Below, piece after piece: positions 31,720 to 39,912 of a stretch of DNA of 43,647 nucleotides. The stretch is from positions 1 to 43,647 of the forward strand of contig NZ_JOJM01000066.1 of the NCBI RefSeq assembly GCF_000720325.1, given 5' to 3'. The notes under the pieces are model-generated. The model was not told where the DNA came from, ran no database searches, and saw only the letters and a list, made by a program, of their open reading frames with translations. Each line of letters begins with the position of its first letter. The stretch's first letter is position 1. The position numbers and the translations under genes are program-made. Origin of the DNA: Streptomyces sp. NRRL B-1347. GTDB taxonomy: Bacteria > Actinomycetota > Actinomycetes > Streptomycetales > Streptomycetaceae.

Positions 31720-32625
31720 TCAGGCGAAGACGACCGTGCGGTGGCCGTTCAGGAGGATGCGGTGCTCCGCGTGCCACTTGACCGCCCGCGCGAGCGCCTG
31801 GCACTCGACGTCACGGCCGATCGCCACCAGCTGCGCGGGAGTCACCTCGTGGCCCACCCGCTCGACCTCCTGCTCGATGATCGGGCCCTCGTCGAGGTCC
31901 GCGGTCACATAGTGCGCGGTGGCACCGATCAGCTTCACGCCGCGGGCGTGCGCCTGGTGGTACGGCCGCGCGCCCTTGAAGCTCGGCAGGAACGAGTGGT
32001 GGATGTTGATGATCCGCCCGCTGAGCTGCTTGCAGAGGTCGTCCGAGATCACCTGCATGTAGCGGGCGAGCACGACGAGGTCGACGTTCTCGTCGCGGAC
32101 GAGCTGGAGGAGGCGCGCCTCCGCGTCGGCCTTGGTGTCCTTGGTGACCGGAATGTGGTGGAAGGGGATCCCGTACGACGCGGACAGCTCGGCGAAGTCC
32201 GTGTGGTTGGAGACGACGGCCGCGATCTCCACCGGAAGCGCGCCGATGCGGGAGCGGAAGAGCAGGTCGTTCAGGCAGTGGCCGAACTTGGACACCATCA
32301 GGACGATCCGCATCCGCTCGGCCGCCGCGTGGATCTGCCAGTCCATGTGGAAGGAGTCGCCGATGGCGGCGAAGCTCGCGCGCAGCTTGTCCAGGGTGAC
32401 GGGCGACTCCGCCGAGAAGTGGACCCGCATGAAGAACAGTCCGGTGTCGTGGTCGCCGAACTGCTGGCTGTCCTCGATGTTGCAGCCGGTCATGAAGAGG
32501 TAGCTCGACACGGCGTGCACGATGCCCTGTTTGTCCGGGCAGGAGAGGGTGAGGACGTACTGCTCGGCGCGGTCGGTCGTGCGGTCGGTGCGCTGGTCGC
32601 TCGCGGCGGCGGACTGCTCGTTCAT
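31720..32625 (-). CDS. purU: Formyltetrahydrofolate deformylase
   Basis: This 301-residue enzyme hydrolyses 10-formyltetrahydrofolate to formate and tetrahydrofolate, balancing one-carbon pools. It has an N-terminal ACT regulatory domain (YVLTLSCPDKQGIVHAVSSYLF, about residues 23-100) and a formyltransferase-like catalytic domain (FRSRIGALPVEIAAVVSNHTDF, then NIHHSFLPSFKGARPYHQAHARGVKLIGATAHYVTADLDEGPII). The catalytic Asn, His and Asp in NIHHSF and DLDEGPI are present. The N-terminus is Asp/Arg/Thr-rich. The gene is convergent with the anti-sigma gene. It matches PurU in length and motifs. Confidence 0.93.
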   Translation of the reverse strand: MNEQSAAASDQRTDRTTDRAEQYVLTLSCPDKQGIVHAVSSYLFMTGCNIEDSQQFGDHDTGLFFMRVHFSAESPVTLDKLRASFAAIGDSFHMDWQIHAAAERMRIVLMVSKFGHCLNDLLFRSRIGALPVEIAAVVSNHTDFAELSASYGIPFHHIPVTKDTKADAEARLLQLVRDENVDLVVLARYMQVISDDLCKQLSGRIINIHHSFLPSFKGARPYHQAHARGVKLIGATAHYVTADLDEGPIIEQEVERVGHEVTPAQLVAIGRDVECQALARAVKWHAEHRILLNGHRTVVFA

Positions 32626-32676
32626 CCGCCCAGGGTCCCATATCCGGGCAGGGCTCCCGGCCCGTGCCGGAACCGC

Positions 32677-33114
32677 TCAGGCCGACCGCGTCAGGATGCG
32701 GAGGACCTCCAGGGTGCGCGGCGCGCTGTCCGGGTCGTCGTTGTCACCGGTCGCGAGCCGTACGTGCGCGTCCCGCGCCGCCCGCACCGCCTCCGGCCAC
32801 CCGGGGTGGTCCAGATACGCGGCCACCGCGGCGTCCGGGCCCACCTCGTGCATGATCCGCAGGACCCGCAGCACGGCCACGTCGACGAGGGCCGCCTCCT
32901 GGGAGTCGCGGAAGATCGTCCCGACGTATTTCTCCGCGGACCAGTTGTCCAGCCACGTATCCTCGACGAGGCGGTACACGGCGTCCGTCACGTCTCCGTA
33001 CCCCTCGTGACCTGCGAGCCAGCACTCCCGCTGGAACTCCTGGTCCGAGAGCATGTGCAGCGCGGAGCGCACGTTGCTGCGCCAGCGCCACCACGGCATG
33101 TCGTTCGTTGGCAT
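32677..33114 (-). CDS. SCO4402-family hypothetical protein
   Basis: This 145-residue protein begins MPTNDMPWWRWRSNVRSALHMLSDQEFQRECWLAG and contains VYRLVEDTWLDNWSAEKYVGTIFRDSQEA. I recognise it as the family named after S. coelicolor SCO4402, with no known function. It is acidic and alpha-helical, with several Trp residues, and has no signal peptide. It lies 51 bases upstream of purU on the same strand and may be co-transcribed with it. The ATG at 33114 is chosen; the frame is open further upstream but lacks family similarity. Confidence 0.82.
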   Translation of the reverse strand: MPTNDMPWWRWRSNVRSALHMLSDQEFQRECWLAGHEGYGDVTDAVYRLVEDTWLDNWSAEKYVGTIFRDSQEAALVDVAVLRVLRIMHEVGPDAAVAAYLDHPGWPEAVRAARDAHVRLATGDNDDPDSAPRTLEVLRILTRSA

Positions 33115-33295
33115 GGCGCCTATGGTCCTTGACCGACGGCCGCGACGGGAAGACTTCTCCGAACCTTGCACGGTCATCGATCGTACGTTCCCACATCCTC
33201 CCCTCTTCTCGGGCCCCACCCGTTCACGCGTTCGTCACCATCCGTTGGGTGGCCGTCACTCCCCGGTTGTTCCCCTCGCGGAATCGTGCGGGTCC

Positions 33296-34594
33296 ATGGC
33301 CGCCTTGCGACGCGTCTTCCTCCCCCGCCCCGCCGAGACCGCGCACCGAGTGCGAAAAGCCGTGCTCAGCGCGGCGGCCCTGGCGGCGTGTGCGTCCCTG
33401 GCGGCCGGCTGTGGGGTCATCCCCGGTACCACGGGGGGTTCCGGGGATGACCCCATCACCGTCATGACCTGGGCGCCCGACGGCACCAAGGCCACCAACA
33501 AGCCCGGCATGCCCGCGATGGCCAAGGCCTTCGCCCGCTGGGTCAACGCGAGCGGCGGCCTCGACGGCCACCCCCTCGAGGTCATCACCTGCAACGACCA
33601 CAACGACCCGGTGGAGGCCGCGGGCTGCGCCCGGAAGGCCGCCGAGCAGAAGGTGGTCGCGGTCGTCGGCTCCTACAGCCAGCACGGCCGGTCCTTCATC
33701 TCCCCGCTGGAGGTCGCGGGCATCCCGTACATCGGGGGCTACGGCCTCACCGACGAGGAGTTCTCCAGCCCGCTGTCCTACCCCGTCAACGGCGGCCAGC
33801 CCGCGCTCCTCGCGGGCAACGGACGGCAGCTCGCCGGGGTCTGCGACCGCGTGTCCCTGGTGCGGCCCGACACCACCACGGGCGACAACCTCTCCAAGCT
33901 CCTCGACTCCGGCCTGGCCCAGGGCCACCGCGCCGCCTCCGCCGACATCCGGGCGCCCGAGGACGGCACGGACTACACCGCGCAGGCCGAGCAGGCGCTC
34001 GACCGCTCCGCGCGCGGCGGCAAGAAGGGCTGTGTGGCGGCGGCGCTCGGCACCCGCACGGACACGTTCTTCGACTCGTTCCGGCGCGTCGAGGGCGGCT
34101 ACCCGGCGGTGCGCACCGCCTCCGTGCTCGGCAGCGTCGACCAGTCCCTCGTCGACCGCACCGGCGGCGCCGCGGGCCCGTACGAGGGCGCGTACGTCAC
34201 CGGCTGGTACCCGGCCGAGAGCGACAAGCGCTGGGAGCCGATGCGGGAGGTGATCCGCGGGCACGCCTTCGACGACACCCGCGTGGACCCCTCGGACGCG
34301 GGCGTGCAGACCACCTGGATCGCGTACACCGTGCTGCGGCAGGCCGTCGAGTCGCTCAACGGCGCCGAGGTGACGTCGCGCGCCCTGCGCAAGACCCTCG
34401 ACCAGGGCCTTCGCGTGGACACCGGCGGGCTCACGCCGATGCTGAGCTGGCGCTTCGACGACATGCTCGCGGCCGGCCAGTACCCGCGCCTGGTGAACGC
34501 GGACGTGACCTTCCAGGTGGTGCGGGACGGCCGCCTGGTGGTCACGCGCAGGTCGTTCGTCAACGTGCAGAAGACCCTGGAGGCCAGCCGCTGA
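33296..34594 (+). CDS. ABC transporter substrate-binding lipoprotein (LIVBP-like)
   Basis: The 432-residue protein has a signal peptide with positively charged start and hydrophobic core (KAVLSAAALAACASLAAGC) ending in a lipobox (LAAGC, Cys about residue 42), so it is exported and lipid-anchored. The mature part resembles branched-chain amino-acid-type solute-binding proteins: MAKAFARWVNASGGLDGHPLEVITCNDHNDP, AAEQKVVAVVGSYSQHGRSF, VAGIPYIGGYG. No permease or ATPase genes are adjacent, so its transporter is elsewhere. The ATG at 33296 is best placed for the signal peptide, although its ribosome-binding site is weak. Confidence 0.85.
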   Translation: MAALRRVFLPRPAETAHRVRKAVLSAAALAACASLAAGCGVIPGTTGGSGDDPITVMTWAPDGTKATNKPGMPAMAKAFARWVNASGGLDGHPLEVITCNDHNDPVEAAGCARKAAEQKVVAVVGSYSQHGRSFISPLEVAGIPYIGGYGLTDEEFSSPLSYPVNGGQPALLAGNGRQLAGVCDRVSLVRPDTTTGDNLSKLLDSGLAQGHRAASADIRAPEDGTDYTAQAEQALDRSARGGKKGCVAAALGTRTDTFFDSFRRVEGGYPAVRTASVLGSVDQSLVDRTGGAAGPYEGAYVTGWYPAESDKRWEPMREVIRGHAFDDTRVDPSDAGVQTTWIAYTVLRQAVESLNGAEVTSRALRKTLDQGLRVDTGGLTPMLSWRFDDMLAAGQYPRLVNADVTFQVVRDGRLVVTRRSFVNVQKTLEASR

Positions 34595-34602
34595 GCGGCG
34601 CG

Positions 34603-34632
34603 GCGGTTCCCCGGACGAGCACGGGGAACCGC
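34603..34632. terminator. Bidirectional GC hairpin between convergent genes
   Basis: GCGGTTCCCCG (34603-34613) pairs with CGGGGAACCGC (34622-34632) around an eight-base loop. It lies eight bases after the lipoprotein gene stop and just before the end of the minus-strand gene at 34644, so it can stop transcription from both sides. Confidence 0.75.
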
Positions 34633-34643
34633 GCGCGAAGCGC

Positions 34644-36419
34644 TCAGAGCTGCGTCGGGTTCCGCTTGGTCAGGCCGTGCTTGTCGGCGATCGCGTTCCA
34701 CAGCGCCGCCGCCTGCCGCTTGGCCTTCGTGGCCTCGCCGCTCGCGCGGTTGCCCGCCGCCGTCTGCGGGGTGTTGCGGGCGCGGCCCTTGTGGCAGCCC
34801 TTCTTGCCCCCGACCTGGTCGGCCCAGGCGGCGTAGTGGTTGTCGGCCGACGCGGACGCCTTCCAGGCGCGGTTGAGCGCGGCGGTGAGGCGCCCGTTCG
34901 CGGGCAGCTTGTCGACGGTGAGGCCCGACAGGCGGCCGACGAGGCCGTTGCGCTGCCTGGCCGCGTCGCGCAGGTCGCTCGCGGACTGCCGCAGGTTCTT
35001 GCACGAGCCCACGTTGCGCACCGCGCTGATCACCGACTCACGGCTGTCGTTGCTGTCCGCGAGGAGCTTGTCCAGGGCGACGGCCTGCCGCTTGACGGGG
35101 TCCGCCGACGGGGACGGCTTCGCGCTGTCCTTGTCGCCCGGGGCCTCCGACGAGGTCGACGCCAGCGGCTCCTTGTTGTCGGTGTTCTCCGCCTTCGCGT
35201 CGCCGCCGCCCCCGGCGAGCATCGCGCCCGCGCCGACGCCGACCACGGCGATGGCCACGCCGACGGCCACGAGCAGCGGGGTCTTGGATCCCGTACGCCC
35301 CCTGCGGCGCTGCGCGGGCTCCGGCGCCGGGACCGGCTCCGGAGCCGCCGGGACGAGAGGCATCTGCTGGGTGGAGGAGGCGCCCTCCGGCTCCCGCCGG
35401 AAGAGGTTGTCGAACTCGGCGGGCGGCTGCCGCTCGCCGTACCCCCCGGCGGCCGCCGCCGCGGCGGGCGGGCCGTCGTCGGTGACGGGGGCGATGAACT
35501 GGGTCGGCGCGTTGTCCCCGTGGAAGGCGGGCTCTTCGGGTACGACGTCCGCGGCCTGGCCCAGGAACTGCGTGGAGTCGGCGCGCCCGAGGAACTGCGT
35601 GGCGTCCCCCGCGTGTCCCGCGACTGCTGTGTGCCCGGTGTGCCCGGTGTGACCGGTGTGACCGGTGTGCCCCGTCGGCATCTCGGGCGGCAGCGCGCCG
35701 GGGGCGACCGGGGGTATGTACTGCGTCTCCTGCGCGTCGGACCCGCCGCCCTGCTGACCTGCGGACTGGCCCAGCTGCTGGCCCATCTGCCGGTCCAACG
35801 GCTGTCCCGGCGACGGGAGGTACGCGTCGGTGGGGCGCAGCACCTGGGTGTGCTCGGCGGCCGGGACCGGCGGGACGGGGCCCGCGGGCGGCAGCGGCTG
35901 CCCGTGACCGGCGGGCGGCATCGCGTGCGCCTGGCCGGTGTGCGGCGGCGCGTAGTGCTGCCCGGTGTGCGGCGGCGAGTGGGACTGCTGGCCCGTCGGC
36001 GGCAGCGGCTGGCCCTGCGCGGCGGGCGGAAACGTCTCGCCATAGGCCTGCTGCGGCTGCCCGTACGCCGGGGGGCCGTGCTGCTCCGGCGGCAGCGCGC
36101 CCGTCCCGCCCCCGTACGACGGCTGCGGCGGCGTGCTGGGCGGCAGGGGCGTGCCCTCGGGGGGCAGCGGCATGCCGCCCGCCGGGCGGGGCGCGGCCCC
36201 TGCGTCGCCCCAGGCCTGGCCCGGGCCCGCGGGCGGCTGGGTGGGTTCCGGACCCCACGGCTCGCCCCAGGGGCTGCCGACCGGCGGGGCCGCCTGGTGG
36301 CCGCCGGGCATCAGGGGCTCGCCGCCGTCCGCGGGCAGCACGATGCCCTCGTGGGCGTGCCGCTCCGCGGGCTGCCGCGGGTCGGAGGACGCGGCGCCCT
36401 GACCGCTCTGCTGCGTCAC
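34644..36419 (-). CDS. Proline-rich single-pass membrane protein with Thr-Gln motif array
   Basis: The 591-residue product has no domain I recognise. Residues 1-375 are Pro/Gln/Gly-rich and would be cytoplasmic; they include a (TGH)5 repeat at about 249-264. Six Thr-Gln motifs are spread through them: HTQVL (T191), ETQYI (T232), ATQFL (T274), STQFL (T283), PTQFI (T306) and STQQM (T350). Residues 371-376 are basic (RRRGR), followed by one membrane helix (about 380-402, TPLLVAVGVAIAVVGVGAGA). The outer part is Ser/Lys/Asp-rich, then a helical domain of about 150 residues with two Cys (VGSCKN and KKGCHK). The repeated T-Q-aromatic/aliphatic motifs could be kinase or FHA ligand sites; this is inference. 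It is convergent with the lipoprotein gene. Confidence 0.8.
   Translation of the reverse strand: MTQQSGQGAASSDPRQPAERHAHEGIVLPADGGEPLMPGGHQAAPPVGSPWGEPWGPEPTQPPAGPGQAWGDAGAAPRPAGGMPLPPEGTPLPPSTPPQPSYGGGTGALPPEQHGPPAYGQPQQAYGETFPPAAQGQPLPPTGQQSHSPPHTGQHYAPPHTGQAHAMPPAGHGQPLPPAGPVPPVPAAEHTQVLRPTDAYLPSPGQPLDRQMGQQLGQSAGQQGGGSDAQETQYIPPVAPGALPPEMPTGHTGHTGHTGHTGHTAVAGHAGDATQFLGRADSTQFLGQAADVVPEEPAFHGDNAPTQFIAPVTDDGPPAAAAAAGGYGERQPPAEFDNLFRREPEGASSTQQMPLVPAAPEPVPAPEPAQRRRGRTGSKTPLLVAVGVAIAVVGVGAGAMLAGGGGDAKAENTDNKEPLASTSSEAPGDKDSAKPSPSADPVKRQAVALDKLLADSNDSRESVISAVRNVGSCKNLRQSASDLRDAARQRNGLVGRLSGLTVDKLPANGRLTAALNRAWKASASADNHYAAWADQVGGKKGCHKGRARNTPQTAAGNRASGEATKAKRQAAALWNAIADKHGLTKRNPTQL
35629..35671. 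repeat. 9-bp tandem repeat encoding (Thr-Gly-His)n
   Basis: A CCGGTGTGN nine-base unit repeats about five times on the + strand inside the membrane-protein gene and encodes the TGH run. It is an in-frame microsatellite whose length is likely to vary between strains. Confidence 0.7.
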
Positions 36420-36504
36420 CGGGACTCCTACTTATGGGGGACCTTCGGAACGTCGGCTCACGCTACCGGGTCCCCGTGGCCGTCTGCCACGCAGCTCAGA
36501 GCAC

Positions 36505-36627
36505 TCAGATGACGCCCTTGTCACAGACGCCGCGGAAGTAACGGAAGTTGCGCGGGAGACGCTGTTCAAGGGGCGCGCCGGCCACACCACGCGTGACCGG
36601 CCGCCCCGTGCGCGCCTCCCGCCGGGC
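36505..36627 (-). other. In-frame 40-codon extension after the XRE gene stop
   Basis: Directly after the XRE TGA (36630-36628) the same frame stays open for 40 codons to a second TGA at 36507-36505. The last part reads APLEQRLPRNFRYFRGVCDKGVI and has coding-like character. It may be a readthrough extension, a remnant of a longer C-terminus, or a separate 23-codon ORF from GTG. It is reported as a candidate only. Confidence 0.3.
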
Positions 36628-38016
36628 TCACGCGGCCTGCAACTCGACGCGCGCGCCGAACTCCCTCACCACCGGCTCCTCCCGATACGGCTCCAGGCGC
36701 TGCTGGAAGTCCTCCAGGTACTCCGCGCCGCGGTTGGAGCGCAGCGTGCCGAGGAGCTCCACGGCCTTCAGGCCCGTGTGGCAGGCCTGTTCCACGTCGC
36801 GCCGCTGCACCTGGGCCGTGGCGAGCAGCACCAGGCCGATCGCGCGCCGCCGCGCCCGGGTCTCCGGGTGCCCGGCGAGGGCCTCCTCGGCGCGCCTCGC
36901 CGCCGCGTCCGCCTGGCCCAGGTCGCGGTGGCAGTGCGCCAGTTCGTCGGCCAGATAGGCCTGGTCGAAGTGGCGGATCCAGACCGGGTCGTCGCCGGAC
37001 CGCTCGCCGCCGACGGCCCGCTCCATCGCCTCGACCGCGCGGCCCGCGACGGCCTGGGTCGACCGGGCGTCGCCGAGCAGCGCGTGCCCGCGGGCCTCGG
37101 CGGCGTAGAACATGGACTCCGCGCGCGGGCTCACGCGACCGCGCGCCCCCTCCTGCGCCGCCCGCGCGAGCTGGGCGATCTCGCGGGGGTTGCCGAGCTG
37201 GGCGGCGAGGTGGCTCATCGAGGCCGCCAGGACATAGCCGCCGTATCCGCGGTCGCCCGCCGCCTGGGCCAGGCGCAGGGCCTGGATGTAGTACCGCTGG
37301 GCGAGGCCCGGCTGGCCCGTGTCCACCGCCATGTACCCGGCGAGCTCCGTCAACCGTGCGACGGCCGCGAACAGTTCGCGCCCCACCGCTTCCCGGTAGG
37401 AGCCCGCGAGCAGCCCGGAGACGACGGAGTTCAGATAGTGCACGACGACCGGTCGCACGTGTCCACTGCCGTACTGGTGATCCAGTTGCGTCAGCGCCTC
37501 CGTCATCGCCTTGACCGCCGCCACGTCCGACAGGCCGACGCGAGGCCCTGCCGTCCGGCCCACCTGCGGGTCCGGTGACGAGATCAGCCAGTCGCGGCTC
37601 GGCTCGACGAGCGCCGACGCGGCCACCGAGGAGCCGGACAGGAAGTCCCTGCGCCCCACGTCGCTGCGCCACAGCTCGCAGACCTGCTCGATCGCGCCGA
37701 GAACGGTGGGCGAGAACTGCAGGCCCACACCGGAGGCGAGGTTCTTGCCGTTCGCCATGCCGATCTCGTCGATCGTGACCGTGCGCCCCAGCTTGCGGCC
37801 GAGCGCCTCCGCGATGATGCCGGGGGCGCGACCGCGCGGCTGCTGCCCGCGCAGCCAGCGCGCCACCGACGTCTTGTCGTATCGAAGATCGAGACCGTGC
37901 TCCGCCCCGCACATGTTGACGCGGCGGGCCAGACCGGCGTTCGAGCAGCCGGCTTCCTGAATGAGTGCTTGCAGCCGTTCGTTGGGCTGCCGCGCGACGA
38001 GTGGCCTGGCGGCCAT
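36628..38016 (-). CDS. XRE-family regulator with C-terminal TPR-like region
   Basis: The 462-residue protein starts at ATG 38016 (MAARPLVARQPNERLQAL) after AGGGGG. Residues about 1-80 form an XRE-type DNA-binding domain (ERLQALIQEAGCSNAGLARRVNMCG, DLRYDKTSVARWLRGQQPRG). The rest is a long helical repeat region (SVVSGLLAGSYREAVGRELFAAVARLTELAGYMAVDTGQPGLAQRYYIQALRLA, then SMFYAAEARGHALLGD) typical of TPR-bearing Streptomyces regulators such as the NsdA/NsdB type that affect development and antibiotic production. It is divergent from the Prim-Pol-like gene. Its 5' leader contains unusual phased direct repeats. The ligand is unknown. Confidence 0.85.
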   Translation of the reverse strand: MAARPLVARQPNERLQALIQEAGCSNAGLARRVNMCGAEHGLDLRYDKTSVARWLRGQQPRGRAPGIIAEALGRKLGRTVTIDEIGMANGKNLASGVGLQFSPTVLGAIEQVCELWRSDVGRRDFLSGSSVAASALVEPSRDWLISSPDPQVGRTAGPRVGLSDVAAVKAMTEALTQLDHQYGSGHVRPVVVHYLNSVVSGLLAGSYREAVGRELFAAVARLTELAGYMAVDTGQPGLAQRYYIQALRLAQAAGDRGYGGYVLAASMSHLAAQLGNPREIAQLARAAQEGARGRVSPRAESMFYAAEARGHALLGDARSTQAVAGRAVEAMERAVGGERSGDDPVWIRHFDQAYLADELAHCHRDLGQADAAARRAEEALAGHPETRARRRAIGLVLLATAQVQRRDVEQACHTGLKAVELLGTLRSNRGAEYLEDFQQRLEPYREEPVVREFGARVELQAA

Positions 38017-38139
38017 GGCGTACCCCCTGTGTGCACCGTGGACCATCTGGTACTTCGGGTCGGATGACGAATGAGGAACGGTCCCGGACTGGTCCGTCCG
38101 AGCCGCCCAGATGATCAATGCCCGGGAAACAACCGGAAG

Positions 38140-38252
38140 ATGCACCACAAACACCCACAAACGCACCACACCCTGCTACAACGCATCGCAATACATCGCA
38201 ACATGGCACAACGCGTCACACGTCAGCGAGCCGGGTGAACTTGGGTGAACTC
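38140..38252. repeat. Phased 10-bp direct repeats in the XRE/Prim-Pol intergenic region
   Basis: Three kinds of tandem 10-bp repeats occur: CACAAACACC/CACAAACGCA (about 38147-38165), CATCGCAA at 38184-38191 and 38194-38201, and GGGTGAACTT/GGGTGAACTC at 38233-38252. The + strand is A/C-rich in the first part, unlike the rest of the window. Spacing of one helical turn suggests protein binding on one face. Confidence 0.6.
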
Positions 38253-38406
38253 CGACTGCCCCTGGACGTGGCTACCCGCGCCCGGACCCCCTTGCCCATG
38301 CGCGCCCCCACTCGTGCACCCATGCGCCCCGTAGCGGGAACGATGCTCCTCCCCCGCGCACATGACGGGCCGTAACCGGAGCTGACGAGGGGAAGTTGAG
38401 AACTCC

Positions 38407-39069
38407 GTGGAAGAGACCATCGGAGTCACGTCAGCCGCGCAGATCCCGAAGCAGCGCGGAGAGGCCCTGCAGGATTCGGCCGTACGGTACGCGGAGGAAC
38501 GGCACTGGGACGTCTTCCCCGGCGCCTGGCTCGAGTCCGTCGACGGTACATGGCGCTGCTCGTGCGGCGACGCGGCGTGCCCCGCGCCCGGCGCGCACGC
38601 CGTGCGCGACGACTGGCCGACGCAGGCCACGGGCAGTGCGACCGTCGCCAGGCGCCTCTGGGCGAAGCAGCCGAACGCCTCGATCCTCCTTCCGACGGGC
38701 CGTACGTTCGACGCCATCGACGTCCCCGAGACCGCCGGGTTCCTCGCCCTCGCCCGCATGGAGCGCATGGAGCTGACGCTCGGCCCGGTCACCTGCACGC
38801 CCGACCGGCGCATGCAGTTCTTCGTCCTGCCCGGGGCCATCGCGAAGGTCCCCGACCTCGTCCGCAAGCTCGGCTGGCCGCCCGCGACCCTCGACCTCGT
38901 CACCCTCGGTGAGGGCGCCTACGTGGCCGCGCCGCCCACGCGTTTCGGCGCCTCCGGAGCCGTCCAGTGGGCCTGCCGCCCCACCGCCGCCAACCGCTGG
39001 CTCCCGGACGCGGAGGAAATCATCTCCCCGCTGGCCTACGCCTGCGGCAGGGAGGCGCGCAGGCGGTAG
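38407..39069 (+). CDS. Bifunctional DNA primase/polymerase N-terminal-like protein
   Basis: This 220-residue protein has the Prim-Pol-like N-terminal domain layout common in actinobacteria: ALQDSAVRYAEERHWDVFPGAWLESVDGTWRCSCGDAACPAPGAHAVRDDW, then a region NASILLPTGRTFDAIDVPE resembling the catalytic strand of the archaeo-eukaryotic primase fold. I see no complete catalytic Asp set as in active Prim-Pols, and the family is often an inactive or partial version. The CSCGD and CPAPGAH residues could bind a metal. GTG start. It is divergent from the XRE gene and 69 bases before an ABC transporter pair. Function is unclear. Confidence 0.8.
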   Translation: MEETIGVTSAAQIPKQRGEALQDSAVRYAEERHWDVFPGAWLESVDGTWRCSCGDAACPAPGAHAVRDDWPTQATGSATVARRLWAKQPNASILLPTGRTFDAIDVPETAGFLALARMERMELTLGPVTCTPDRRMQFFVLPGAIAKVPDLVRKLGWPPATLDLVTLGEGAYVAAPPTRFGASGAVQWACRPTAANRWLPDAEEIISPLAYACGREARRR

Positions 39070-39138
39070 CCGCCGGGCCACAGCCCGCCGACGTATCGTG
39101 CGCACACGGACGACGGCGGCGACGGCAAAGGGGCGTCC

Positions 39139-39912
39139 ATGACCCACGCGGCGGTACGCGTAGAGAACCTGTGGAAGGCCTTCGGTCAGCAAGTCGCCGT
39201 GGCGGGCGTCGACCTCACCCTCCCGGCAGGGAAGTTCGTGGGCCTCGTCGGCCCCAACGGCGCGGGCAAGACCACCACCCTCTCCATGGTCACCGGCCTC
39301 CTCCGCCCCGATCAGGGCACGGTCGAGGTCGTCGGCCACGACGTGTGGCGGGACCCGGCCGAGGTCAAGGCCCGCATCGGCGTCCTGCCCGAGGGCCTGC
39401 GCCTGTTCGAGCGGCTGTCCGGGCGCGAACTCCTCGCGTACACCGGGCGGCTGCGCGGCCTGCCCGGCACGGAGGTCGACAAACGCGCGACACAGCTCCT
39501 GGACGTACTCGACCTCGCGGGCGCCCAGCACAAACTCGTCGTCGACTACTCCACCGGCATGCGCAAGAAGATCGGCCTGGCCACGGCGCTGCTCCACAAC
39601 CCCGAAGTGCTCTTCCTCGACGAGCCGTTCGAGGGCGTCGACCCGGTGTCGGCGCAGATCATCCGCGGCGTCCTGGAGCGGTACACCGCGTCCGGCGCGA
39701 CCGTCGTCTTCTCCAGCCACGTCATGGAGCTGGTGGAGTCCCTGTGCGACTGGGTCGCTGTCATGGCGGCGGGCCGCATCCGGGCGCAGGGGCCGCTCGC
39801 CGAGGTCAGGGGCGAGGCCCCCTCCCTCCAGCAGGCCTTCCTCGAACTCGTCGGCGCGAACGGCCGCGACACCGGCTCCGACCTCGACTGGCTCGGCGGC
39901 GGCGCCCGATGA
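39139..39912 (+). CDS. ABC transporter ATP-binding protein
   Basis: The 257-residue ATPase has Walker A GPNGAGKTTT, a Q-loop-region LPEGLRLFERLSGRELL, the signature YSTGMRKK (in place of LSGGQ), Walker B VLFLDEPFEG and the switch His in VFSSHVMEL. This is the CcmA/NatA/DrrA exporter type. AAAGGGG precedes the ATG. Its stop overlaps the permease ATG (ATGA at 39909-39912), so the two are translationally coupled and make a two-gene exporter. The substrate is unknown. Confidence 0.9.
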   Translation: MTHAAVRVENLWKAFGQQVAVAGVDLTLPAGKFVGLVGPNGAGKTTTLSMVTGLLRPDQGTVEVVGHDVWRDPAEVKARIGVLPEGLRLFERLSGRELLAYTGRLRGLPGTEVDKRATQLLDVLDLAGAQHKLVVDYSTGMRKKIGLATALLHNPEVLFLDEPFEGVDPVSAQIIRGVLERYTASGATVVFSSHVMELVESLCDWVAVMAAGRIRAQGPLAEVRGEAPSLQQAFLELVGANGRDTGSDLDWLGGGAR

